64,000 nucleotides of DNA. Source: Callipepla californica brunnescens (lineage: Eukaryota; Chordata; Aves; Galliformes; Odontophoridae). Below, piece after piece: positions 52,380 to 64,000 of the stretch (position 1 is the stretch's first letter; each line of letters begins with the position of its first letter). The stretch lies in contig JALIRH010000014.1 of the NCBI GenBank assembly GCA_023055505.1, positions 13,046,501 through 13,110,500 on the forward strand, given 5' to 3'. The notes beneath the pieces are model-generated. The model ran no database searches and was not told the origin of the DNA. It saw only the letters and a program-made list of their open reading frames with translations. Made by a program: the position numbers and the translations under genes.

Positions 52380-55300
52380 GTAAGGCTCGGCTTTGCGGGA
52401 GGAGTGTGTGCACACCGGGCTGGACTTACGTGCCCACCTCGAGCCTGGGGCACACACCCCAGCACGGTTTCGGCCTTAAGACAGAAGCGTTACGCCATTC
52501 TCGAGTCGTCTTTTCCTCCCCTCTCTGTTCCCCGAGATCAGCTATCCCACCTCCTCGGGTTCGGGACTTTCCGTAGCTTTGCGAGTTTCTCTGTTTAATT
52601 AGCACCGCAATCTCGCTAACCGCAGTGCTGAAAACACCAACCCCGGCTGGTTGCAAAGTGACAACTAGTGGTGGATGGGAATGCTGCACTTGAATTTGCC
52701 CGGGTAAATATCCCCACCTCACCCCTTCCCCATCCTAAGATTGCGGGTTCAGGTGAGTTCCGTGGGATGCTTTTGCTCCTCAGCTCTGTTATCTTGAGAT
52801 ATCGTGGGCTTCCCTTTCAAGGAGAGCTCACCCTATTGCGCCAGCTTGCTCTGCCTACAGTCACCGAAAGCAAAGAAATAATCTTCCTTCCTCAACTTTG
52901 TTTTTCTTTCATGTCGTTTTTGACCACTTTCACATGTGGAATCTAATCAAAAGCCAGAGGCGTCAATGGGAGGTTTTTTGCAATGATATCTATCACTGAG
53001 TAGCTGTATTTTGACTTTGTTTTAGACGCATTCCATTACTCACATAAGGGATAAGGTAGCAGAAGGTGCTGTTTTACCCTTCGGAAATTGTTTCTGCTCC
53101 TGCTCTCCTTGCAATGCTTTTATTCAACAGATAAGGGAAGATACTGGAAGGGAGAAAACTCTTCCCATCTGCATGAATGGTGCAGCCTGCTGTATAGCAA
53201 GTGATAGGTGCCAGATACATGCAACTTAAAAAAAAAAAAGCTTTCATGATCTGAACTGCCCATCAGCCTTAGATTCCATTTCAGTTACATGACTCTCGCT
53301 TCTGCATTTCTGACTTTTTTCATAGTCTCCTCTTACAGTTGTAAAAGGGCAAGAAGAGGCATTATTTGTGTGTATATCACTGGGGTAATACCTACTTCTT
53401 ATTCAACAAATAACAGTATCATTCCTCCTGACACTGGACAGAGCTTTCTAGCTAGTGCTCCATTTCTTTAAGAACACTAAAGTGTTTCCACAGGTAGAAA
53501 TTGGGATATCTCTTCATAATTCCATAGGTAATCAAAGGCAGCATGCATTCAAATCGCTTAACAGAATCTATTTGTTAAACCAAGGAAGAAGTTCTGGAAA
53601 TAACTGAAGGTATATACACTTATACCTCCTCATGTCATTTAATATTGGGGATATCTGAAAAGCAGTGCAAAACACTTAGTATTTCAGAGCCATTCTTTCC
53701 TGTTATGTAGTCACAAGTGTATAAGCAGCACTACAAAACATAGTGCGGTGAAATAAGAAGATGCATAGCTATGCACAATAAAAACTCTTGATTAACATAC
53801 AACAATGAAGCAGAGATAAAAAGCAAGGTTAATCAGCACAAGTACTCTGGAATGCTCTCCAGAAAAGCTAGAAGACAAAAGGGGGAGGAAGTGGAGAGAG
53901 AAGAAAAGAGTGCATTTTCAGGCTTGGGTTTCCTATGGCTGTAATATTAAAGCCATACCTCCCTTGAACCACCTGAACAAGCGAAATTGGTACACAGTTG
54001 TCTCACCAATCCTGTTCTATGATGCACACTGTCATGCATCACACTATGCACCTGAGTGCCTACAGATTCTCAGCTCATCAGTTGAAGCTCCAGATTTTCA
54101 AAATCTCAGTAAAACAGGACACTCGGGTTCTAATGTAAATGTTTACACTGTTATAAATCATGTATATGTATAAAGGTATGCATATGTTCTACATTCGATT
54201 ATGTGATACTACATACAAAAGGTATGCAAGATGAAGCCCTCTTTGAATATCAAAGGTATGCAGGATCAAGTCAAGTATTCTTGAAATAAGTATTTAAGAA
54301 AATTCAAAAGCATTTAATTGCGGGAAGTTACGAAACCAAATTGTTCTCTGTACTGCAATCATTTTCCAAACAAGATCTGATTCAACAATTCCTGCTTGAA
54401 ACTGGCTCTAAGCAATGCTTTCCTTCCCACCCTGCACCCCCCTTCATTTTATGCCTTCCATTAATTGCAGGCCAAATGTCTACCAGCTTTCTAGTCTGGG
54501 AATAGCTTTGCTAATTTCAGTTTCAGTAAGAGAAGTTTATTCACTAATAGTCATTCATAAACTTAGTGTGCCAATTACTCGAGCATTCAGTAATGCATAA
54601 TGCAGGAAAAAAAAAACACAACACCAACCAACACCACACATACAAGCTGATAACCTGATAATCCATAATAGAAGTATACGTTGCTTTAAATTACAGAGTA
54701 TCACACTTCATTACCAGCCTGTTGAAAATATTCTGGAAAATACAAAAATAATAAAAGAAAAATCCAAAGTTACAAAGGAAAATGCAATACAGGCAATACA
54801 AAAAGCAGGACTAGATCTTCAGATCTGATGCTTAACAGAAGTGTCCTTTGCCAGCCTTTTAAAAAACAAGACTCCGTGGGAAAGAGTAACAGCTGGTGTG
54901 TGAATGCAAACATTATGGTATTGCCAATGTAATATTTGTTTCTGCTACAGCCAGGGTGTTTTAGAAGGAATTTGCCATAAGCAGTTTATTACAACATGCC
55001 TTCCTTTATGGAGAACGCTTCCCCTTTTGCTACCTGTCTCCCCAAACTGCAGCCACTCAGCTATGACTAAGAGATTTACAGAGAACCTGGGTAGAGATAG
55101 GGATGGAAGCTGGGTTGGAGTGGGAGGAGAAATGGGTCTTCTGACAGTCAGACTGCTTTATCAATTCCTCCTTACACATCTCTGGAAGATAAAATGCTAT
55201 TTCTTTAAAATCATAATGGATTGGACAATATTTACACAGGTTCTTCTGTATGCCTTCCTTTTATCTGTGGAAATTCTCCCAAAGTCTAAGTACATACACT

Positions 55301-58300
55301 ACATCTTTGTATCCCAGTTCAGTTGGGAATTTCTTCATGTAGAGCACTGTCCATGCCCTGTGATGATTTTGCTTGGACTTTCTGCTCTATGATAGACTTC
55401 TAATGGCTGTTGTGATCCAGAAACATTGCTGCAGAAGCCTGAGGACTGGGAGTTTGAAGATAGCCTAGAATTTGCACTTCACTCAAGAGGACACTATCCT
55501 GCAATGCTCTGAAGTGTTTTGTGTCTCATTCTTACCCTTATCACTCTTCTGTACGTCAGGAACCAGAAGCATGACCTTCATCTAACCAAAATGAGTTAGC
55601 TCCTTCTGAACAGGGATCTATCAGCTAGCAGGAGTGATTCATAGGCTCAGACACTATTGGATCGCACTACTTGCCTTTTCCTATTCCCTTTGGTCAGTAA
55701 CAGCTCTTCAATTTCAGCTTTTAAAAGAAGATACTATTGTGATACTGTTCTTAACTTTAGCAGAAAAAAAAAAGACACCCTTTTTCTTTTCACAAAATAG
55801 ACTTTCAAGTAAAATAGGTAATTTGAGATCTCCTGATTTCAGCTCCTTGAAAATGCAGCAAAATGGAAGGCAGGGGAAGGAAAAGGGCAGTAAGTGTATG
55901 CTTTTCCAAACCTACAGTTAAACCTCTGCAGTGTTAGATAGCATTGCAGAAATATCTGTGAATGAAACATTAACCAGAAACTGACAGTACTGCAAGCTAA
56001 GCAACGTAACAAATATTGTCGGTAACTAAAGAGCGGTTTACTCACGCTAAAATCTCCTAGAAGTTGTGCTTTTGACCTGTTGTGCCTCTACTCTGAGCCT
56101 GTCAGCTCCTCCATGAAATAAAAACGATTTAGCAGAACCTCAGAGTAGGCAGCTCTAAGGATACTCTTTAGCTTCTTTGATCTGCAACCTGTGATAGCCC
56201 CATCATAGACCCCGCTAAAAGAGTTACTATTCAGTGCTGGAAAAAAACAAAGAGGTAGACAATTCCACCTAGAAGACCTTATGAATCATTCAACAAAGGA
56301 AGATAAATTTGTTGTCATCTCACAATAGGTAGGAAATATTTGGGACTCTGCCTTCTGCAGGGATTTTATACACACTTCTGTCCTTCCATAGAAATTCACT
56401 TGCAATTTAGGCAAGTAAGACTAATTAAAATACATGAAATATTTTCTAACTCGCAGTCTGATCTTAACTTTTCCATCTAATCAGCTGGCTTAAAGAACCC
56501 AAGTCCTACTCTCATCACAAAAGAAAGACTCCACATATGTGAACAGAAACTTTAACATTGGATGCAATGAGTTGGAGAACAGTAGATAACCAAGGTGATC
56601 AGCAAACACATCACCAAAAAAGCTGCTGTCTCACATGCATTAACAAAATATCCTACAACTCTGGGGCACTGGTGCTGTGCAGAATTTAGATAACATGGAC
56701 TAGCTGTCCACTCCTACTCCTGTTGAGCACTGCAGAGTCTCACTGGCAGAACATAAATTTACTCTTCAAATGATGGAAGCTGCTTCTGGAAAGAAATCTA
56801 TAGGTAGAGTGAATAGTACACATTGGAACATCCCATCCTATGAACATTCTATAAAGAATTCCTTCAAGAGCAAGGCTTTGGCCTTGCAATATTGGCCCTC
56901 TTACTCCTCTCATGAAAGAGGTGTTATAGACACCTTGCTTGTATGAAGCAAGCCAGTAAAGGGTCTTTGACACTTCCAAGTGTCTCAGATTTGATAGCAG
57001 AGACTAAAGGCTAACACCATCATTCTGCTGCTCGCCAAGTGACTCAAGCCAGAAAGGAAAGCACTTTAAGAAGCAGCATGCTGCAATTCTCCTGTTCTTG
57101 AGCAACCACTTCCCTTAGTGAGATGAATTTCATTCTTAGAAGACAATCTGAGCAGAAAAGAACTCCAGCATCCAAATTAGGATGTTAATCAGTGTCCAGA
57201 ATTAAATTACTTTATTATCCCAACACTGACCAACGATCATTCATCTGTGATAGGAAACCAGCAGAGAAGTCTGTTCTCGTTTCATTCAAACACGCAGGTT
57301 AAAAGGGCTCTCCAAATTTCAATATGAAGAACAAGATGTCAGACCACCTAATGAATATAACTGCTATTTAGTTACAGATGAAAGACAAAGGTTTTAAGAA
57401 AGAAATCATGCTTTAAAATCACAACAGCTAAGTCACAAGCACAGCACCTAAGTATGACAAATGACGTAAGTCCATTCACAGAGTTTCACTTGCTCATTTT
57501 CTTTAACTGCAGAGTTTCTCTGAGAATGCTGGAGAGACTAGCGCTAAGATAGATAGAAATCAAAAGGCACTACCAGATTATTTTATTTGTCTGTATCAGC
57601 TTTTGATGTTGTGGCACATTATATCAGGGCATCTCTATTTCCAGTAAATTACCCTTTTGGTTGGCTATTGTCTTGCATATTGACCTTTGCCTATCAGCAA
57701 AGGCAGAGTGATTTCTATTCTTATGAAGAGTATGGTTACACTTGTGCACTCCACGCTACCTTTTGAGAAAAATGGTTCACTGTGTTCTGTCATAAGACAC
57801 CCTAACAAAAAGAATAATGATTTCTCCAAATCCTCTCCACCATGTAAATGCTATTGAGAATCTCATTTTGGAGGTCCTCAGTGTTGGCTGCGAACACTGG
57901 TGGTCTTGGAATAAATGGAGCCCAAAAGAATCAGTGAAAGGTACTCTGATGTGAGGCACAGGAAGGATCATTAGCAGCCATGAGCAGAGACACTTCATCA
58001 CGACACTGCCTGGCTGCTGCCTTCTAGACTTACTTGCACAGCTCAGAAAAGAGCAACTTTTCCATTGCACTCAAATATTGCTAATTCAGCAGGCCACTTC
58101 TCCCACAAAGCACCAAGAAAGAATTCACCTGTCCTCTCCTCTTCCTTTCCCCAAATTATCCAAACAATTTACATTTGCATTTATGAAGCCAAACAACAGA
58201 GAGCATTTCCCTTGAGGGGAAAAGATTTTCATTATTATCTCAGCTATGATGACTGCATGGCATGAAACAATTTAGTCCCCATAACCTCTTGGGAAGCTGC

Positions 58301-58424
58301 CTCTTTGCTCCAGCTGATCTGGTCTTGGAGGTCTGTGTGCTTCAATCCCAGTGGTGGTACAGATTAGATATACACATCCCAGCTGCTGCTAAATCTCTAC
58401 AGATACTTCAGGAGTCTAATGCTC

Positions 58425-58425
<1 letters not shown>

Positions 58426-58461
<36 letters not shown>
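58426..58461. repeat. Poly-A tract (A36)
   Basis: The longest mononucleotide run in the window, inside GLRA1 intron 1. The left flank does not look like an mRNA-derived or SINE sequence I recognise, and I see no target-site duplication. Confidence 0.85.
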
Positions 58462-58463
<2 letters not shown>

Positions 58464-61369
58464 AGAGAAACGTGGCGTTTGTGCTTCTCAATAGGGCCAA
58501 AGCACAGAGAAATCTCACAGAGAACAGAAATAGATGGAGACAGATGCACCCATCATTTACACGTGCTGAGCACACCCCATTATGCAGACAATTATTTCAT
58601 CCATATAATGCACCATGGTAAGCTGCTGATTTGGGGACTGCACCACATCTGGCTGCTACATAGACACAGTTGGCATTCTGTAAATACTTCTCTGTTGGAT
58701 TTAAGTACTAGCTGAGAAAAACAGGAGAAATCTTAATTTAACAAACCCCATGATTTTGAGAGGGAGGAGGAAAACAAAAGTGTTCTGCACCTGCTGTCCT
58801 TTTGCTTTTTCCCTTTACCATCCTTTCACTGTGGCTCACAGCTCGCTGGTGGAAGAAAAGGAAAAAAAAAAAAAAGGAAAAAAAAAGAAAAGAAAACAAA
58901 TGCCATAGCAGACAGCCAAGGAACTCTGTTGTTTTTATCAGTGCCTCATTGTAGGGTGGGCAAAAAGGGGGGGAAAGCCTCTAAGAGGTTACCAAGACAA
59001 GGAGTGTCGCATGCACAGAACAGCATTGCTTGCAGTGCAATCAATCATTGCCTGTGCTGCCTTCAGCTGAACGCCCACAGCAGCTCCCAGCACGCCTGCC
59101 CTCCGACCACGTACCCAGAACGCGGGTCCCATCTCCCAGCCTAGGCAAGGCTGGAGCAAACAAACACACAAATCAATGCATAATGGTTGTGATCAATGGT
59201 GGATCGCACCGCTAACACACGCGTCTGTTTCAGCAGTGAAATCAGTGAGCCAGAAATGGGGCAGGAAATCCAATAGGATCCATCACTTATCCTCTTTACT
59301 TCATTTCCTTTCGAAGTTTTTTGTTTTTTTGGTGTTTTTTTCTTCATTTTGGATGATACGGGTAAAAAGATGCTTCGTGCAAAGCCCCAAGGAGTGTAAG
59401 CACCTCCTCCCCTCACTTACTGAGGAGATATAAACCTGAAAGCATATAAGGGTCAGCTGCTATCAGCAGGGCTTTAAACAATTATTAGCTCTAAATGTCC
59501 CCTTTTGTGCCAAGAACACCTATGTACGATGGGTAGAAATCTAGCCAACACAGCAAGATCTGTGCAACACACACATTAATTACTGCAGCTGGGAGCAGGA
59601 AAGTAAGACGCTCTGAATTCCAAAGTGAGGCAGCTTTCTCTTATCTAGGAAGAATTGCAAAGAAAGACTGTGGACAAGAAAGTAACTTTTCATGGGTTAT
59701 CTTTATAATCTTGTCTCCCTGTTGATTCCCACTGCTTTTTTCTTGTAGAAATACTGCTGAACCAGGCAACTGTTCCCAGCACACCCCACACACACAGACA
59801 GAGATAATTTTTCTGCGCCAGAGCTCCCAAAATCTGATATGCAAATCAAAATAGATGCACCCCATCCCTTCTGCTGCCCCATGCAGCTGTGAATCACAAG
59901 CGTTCTCCAGCTTCCCTCCCCATCCATCACACCACAACACAGGGCTGTGTGTTCAGAAATCAGCTGCTGACAAAGTACAGACCCCATCAAACATGGCTTG
60001 TTCTCTTGCACCTATGTGGGCCCTGAAGCACTGCCAGGACTGGAAACCTGTTTTTTTTGGTCAGGGAGCCGAAGAACCCAGACAGAGGGTGGCCAGGAAG
60101 GAAGAAGAGCCCCCCTGGGCTGGAGTCCCAGAGCTTAGCTGTTTGTTCCAGAAGTTACATTTCATTATAGATCATGAATAAGCTGATAAATTACACCAGA
60201 AATCAAAGATGGCACAGAGGGAAAGTTTATCTCCTGCTACCTTTACAAGGTATGGCATTTGCTTCCTGTATGCGTCCCCAAAGCTATGCCAATCAAACCA
60301 CACTTTGCCTACAGTGCTTTCGGACACAACAACAATTAGTTCTATCAGAAAGCGACAAAACAAATTCTCTTCTCACTTGTCTTACACAATAGAAGATTCA
60401 GAGAACCTAAGCAGTACTTCAGGGCACACAGCTTTGTAGGTAGGTCATGGTTCAGGTTTCCTCTGCAAAGGATCCGTAATAAAGTTTCAGAAAATACAGC
60501 CCCATAACACTCAGCATGGGATGTTAAATCCCTTTAAATAGAGTTCTATTCATACCACCTCCAATTTATTATAAATGAAAAAGACTCTTGCAACATTCTC
60601 ACTCGATCATAACAAGCAGCATAAATCCTTAAACTAAAACTAATTTTTAACAAGCTGCCGTGGCAAAGTTTTTGAACTGATGAAAATGCGACTGATAGCA
60701 TGACTGCAGAGCTATAGATAGAAGAGCATCCACAACTTCTCGGAGTTCTCTGACACTCATCTGGTCTGTGATCTAAAACCTTCTGACGTCAATAGAGGTT
60801 CCCACTGCAGCTCTCCGTCCTAACGTTAAATCAAGAACACATCAACGAGGAGAGAATTACCACCTAGAATGTGAAATCTTTTCTTGCGAAGACGTCTCTC
60901 TCCTTTATTTACCACATTCAGGATGGCGGTTTATTCATAGCTTTATACTTCTGATTAGTTGCCTTGACTTTAAAGGGAATATTCAGTGTGTATGAGGCTA
61001 GACGCATGCTTTTGTCTTCACAGGGCCTTTTTTTCTTTGTTTTTCTATGAAACTGCAATTAAAAGTCTTTTTTTAAAACCCTTCAGTATACGCACATGCG
61101 AAACTCAGTGCTGTTGTTTGCCAGGTTTATTTCGCATTGTTAAAATCTGAGCGTTGATTTGTGAGCCTCCACTCTTTATGAGCTATGTTTCCAAACCTGT
61201 CTCAGTGGTTTAGGTTTATACATTTCCAGAAAGTCGGTACTTGTGCTCTAAGAGATGCACTCCCTTCTGGAGGAGATTTTAGTTGAGAGTGTCACCAGAG
61301 AGATGTCTCTGTTTTCAAAACGATGAATTTAATGTACTCCTTGAGGGAGAGAGGGAAGAGAGGAGGAGG

Positions 61370-61399
61370 AAAAAAAAGAAAGAAAAAAAAAAAGAAAAT
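61370..61399. repeat. A-rich (AAAG)-like tract
   Basis: An almost pure A tract broken by single G residues, preceded by a GAGGAGG purine run. A plain low-complexity repeat in GLRA1 intron 1. Confidence 0.7.
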
Positions 61400-64000
61400 A
61401 CCCACACCTCCATAAAGCAGTATAAAGAAAATGGGCTTAGCTTGAAATACTAGCCACTGAAAGCTATATCTGTAATAAATCAAAGGCTGAAGGAACCTTC
61501 CCTGATGGCACCTCATGGCATGACTGGAAACCAGGAGATAGCAGGGAGAGCAGTGCTGGTGCAGGGGCAGATGCTCTGTGACACATGGAAGGAACTGAGT
61601 GCAAGAGATTTAGAACAGCAGTCCTTAGAAGAGCAGGGATCTTGCATGCAACTGAACTTCATTCCCATGCAAACGTTTGGTCTCACAGAGCTCTTTCCAT
61701 CCCAACTGTCTACAGCACGGTTTTCTTTAGCCCCCTAGCTGGTTGCATAGTCATTTATTATTTTTTATCATTATTGCTCTGTCCAGGCAGCGTCAGCAAT
61801 TGTTCCAAGCGCTGGTGCCTTTCCATAGAGTTAATCAGTGTAATTGGGATGCTTTATAGCTCTAGACAGGATGTTTTGCCATATGGGGTAGGAGCCATGG
61901 GCTGCAGGAAAGAAGCAGTAGGATATGGAGACATATGAATGCTGCAGTCTGACAAAGATTCTCCGACTACACTAAAGTTGTTGCAGATTCCCTTGGCTGG
62001 GAATGATCATCAAGGGTTAATTTGCTGAAGGCTATGGGAAAGTGTCTCCCAGTTCCTCTGCTCCCGTACAGCCACAGAGACAAGTGGTAAAATAGCGCGT
62101 GGGACCTTTAACCCAGAGGATCCCAAAACGCCCACAAAACTTTAACTGATTGCATCCTGCGGCTACTGCAATGCAGCTACTTCTGGTGCAAAAGCTGGAA
62201 TTGGTTTAAACAGCTCACAGCAACCAAGTACATCCGCACAGGACAGAGGCAGCAATATTTTACAAGCTTTCTTTCTCTTTCCTGCTTCCTTCTTTTCCCT
62301 GTGAAAAATAATATTAAGTAAACAGTACTGAGTAGATCACTGCATAGCTTACTGCCCCTTTCCTTTTCAGGGTGAAATCTCTCCTCCTATGTTCTCAAAT
62401 CCCATATCTCACCAGTCTTGCTGTACACTACCATCTTCCTGTCCTGCCTCAAGGTCCAAGTCTGTTCCGTGCTCCTATTGCAAAGAGGTTCTCAAATAGC
62501 AGTCACCCTTTTCCCGAAAAAAGGAATAAAATCCCAGTTCTTTCCCCCCTCAGCCCCTGCAGCACACCCACATCTGTACTGCATGGCTCTAACTTCCAGC
62601 AGCTGAACGTGACCACATGGGTTGCAATTAGCACATCTGTAGAGCTCAGAGCTCCTTCAGCTCTGCACCACATCATGCCAAAACCCAGCACCAGGGCTCA
62701 TTTCTCCCCCCCACACCTCCTCTCCTTCCATCCCTGCCCACCTCTACCACTGCAGACCAGAAATTCAGAGGCAACGTGACAGAGAAAAACATGCAGAAAA
62801 TGAGATTCATCCTTTTTAATTGAATTGTATATCAATATTGATTGTGCTATTCATTTCGATGGTAAATCTAATTATTTTTAAAAAGTCAGCTTGCAGTCTC
62901 TGGCAAGCACTCCCAGGCCGCTGTCTGGCAGCGTTTTCCTCAAGATAACACGTCAACGTGCAGTCAGAAATAGCAGTCTGGGTGCAGGGTTTAGGGCAGC
63001 CCCTTCCACCCCTTGCCGGGAAAGCTCTCCTCTCTCTGTCTGTCCTTCCCCACTCCCTCCAGCTGCTGAGGACAAGATAAGTAGCCCCAGAGGCAGGCAG
63101 AACACAGCTTGGGCTGTGCTGGGCTCCAGCTTCTGTGGCCCAAGAGGTCTCAGTGGTGGGGAGACAGCTCGGGAAGCCCAGGGGAGCGGAGCGGGATGGA
63201 AAGCACTGGTGGTCGTGCTGGTGCCTGGCCTCACCGAGTTCCCACAAAGCCCCTTCCCATGGGAGAGTTGCCATGGGTACGGCAGCTCTCGCTAGTTAAT
63301 CATGGACAAGGCACTGCATTGCTGTGCCCAACCGCCTGACGCTCTCCTTGCGGCTGTGCCTCTCCGCAGTGCCTGCCAGAGTCAATAAAGCCGCTGAGCT
63401 CCTGGGCCGTGACGCAGGCAGGAGTTGTTGTCCCCCTCTGCAGCACCCGATCTGAGCACCCACTACTTCCACGTGTCATCAGGACTACCCCGAGTTCTCC
63501 TTTCAAGACTGAACGCATCATCAACATCTTTCTGCCCTTCCACCTCTGCTCCACAGAGTAGTGGGGAGCTGCTCCTCCACCTGTCTTCAGCTGCACTGCT
63601 GAGACCACGCAGATCCAGCAGGCAGCATCAACTGAAGCACAGGAGGAAATTGCTTTGAATTAAAATCCCAAGAGATCAGTTTCCATCAGGAGCCTAGCTG
63701 GCCCAACTCAGCTACTTCGTCTTACAGAGGGGTGACACTGTTCGCATGTAAAGTGGCCAAAAAAAAAAAAAAACACCAAAAAAGAGAAGATGCACTACCA
63801 ACAGCACGTGGCACAACAGCAGATGGGTGCTCTGTTTTATCTTCCCAGTACAGTGTGGGCACCGCTGGTGCAGCCCATCCATCCCACTCTTTTTCTTCTT
63901 CGATGCCCAGGATAGGGACTGCCTCATCATAATTAACCCCCCTCATCCCTGGGAGAGGGGGAACACCAGTTCTGGTGTCCCGAGCCACAGACCAGATGGT

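Larger units (their letters stand above)
51690..52640 (+). promoter_or_regulatory. GLRA1: CpG island: GLRA1 promoter and 5' leader
   Basis: CpG dinucleotides are dense from about 51690 to 52640 (core 51860-52480), whereas flanking DNA is AT-rich and CpG-poor. The island holds GC-box-like runs (GGCGGGCC near 51987), a pentamer repeat, three RE1 elements, an inverted CCAAT box and the first GLRA1 coding exon with its donor. No clear TATA box stands at a sensible distance, so initiation is probably dispersed. I cannot place the transcription start; the 5' untranslated leader lies somewhere between about 51.7 kb and the ATG. Boundaries are visual estimates. Confidence 0.85.
52380..64000 (+). other. 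GLRA1: GLRA1 intron 1 (5' part; continues beyond the window)
   Basis: The interval begins with GTAAGG directly after exon 1. I looked for the conserved second exon (encoding LAASKE... then SPSDFLDKLMG) in all frames of the + strand and did not find it, so the intron exceeds 11.6 kb. It contains A/T microsatellites (the longest A36 at 58426-58461, plus A-rich runs at 58861-58896, 61370-61399 and 63759-63773). Near 60.5-61.3 kb and 62.8-63.0 kb are CpG-retaining or motif-rich stretches that could be enhancers. No nested gene is supported, and no CR1 copy was recognised in it. Confidence 0.8.

Noticed and set aside
52158..52598. 146-codon + frame across GLRA1 exon 1
   Set aside because: It starts at CTG, not ATG, is out of frame with GLRA1 and runs through the splice donor; a product of GC-rich composition.
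58300..58461. Possible retrocopy or SINE ending in A36
   Set aside because: No tRNA/7SL-like head, no known mRNA sequence and no visible target-site duplication; birds have few active SINEs.
1..64000. CRISPR arrays, bacterial operons, rRNA or tRNA genes, integrated virus
   Set aside because: No regular spacer-repeat pattern, no cloverleaf, no rRNA similarity and no LTR or viral gene signature seen; the DNA is vertebrate intergenic and intronic.

Overview
This is vertebrate nuclear DNA, almost certainly from a bird. It carries several truncated CR1 (chicken repeat 1) LINE copies, in both orientations, with typical avian 3' ends. It has no SINE carpet and many short A/T microsatellites, and is otherwise moderately AT-rich single-copy sequence. 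The density and type of CR1 fit a galliform (chicken, turkey, quail), but species cannot be fixed from this window alone.

The only protein-coding sequence I can support is the first coding exon of GLRA1, the glycine receptor alpha-1 subunit, on the + strand at 52324-52379. It encodes the first 18 residues of the signal peptide plus two bases of the next codon, and ends at a consensus splice donor. It sits at the 3' side of a strong CpG island (about 51690-52640), which is the promoter and 5' leader. From 52380 to the right edge is GLRA1 intron 1; exon 2 is not in the window.

The main finding lies inside this island, 158-250 bp before the start codon. Three copies of the REST/NRSF binding element (RE1/NRSE) lie in direct tandem, same orientation, at 35 and 37 bp pitch. 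Each fits the degenerate 17-bp RE1 consensus without mismatch. This suggests that the gene, used by spinal and brainstem neurons, is clamped off outside neurons by a multi-site REST platform. A GGAGC pentamer repeat, a potential G-quadruplex and two abutting short uORFs are nearby.

Positions 1 to about 51690 look like a gene-poor interval upstream of GLRA1. In human the matching side of GLRA1 faces NMUR2 across a long intergenic gap. I find no exon of a known gene there. It holds CR1 fragments (near 11.8-12.4, 14.6, 23.3, 24.5, 27.6 and 47.3 kb), simple repeats, and stretches whose texture (clustered homeodomain, TCF/LEF, CRE or Onecut motifs) suggests conserved regulatory elements. Those need alignment to confirm. 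No tRNA, rRNA, CRISPR array or complete mobile element was seen.
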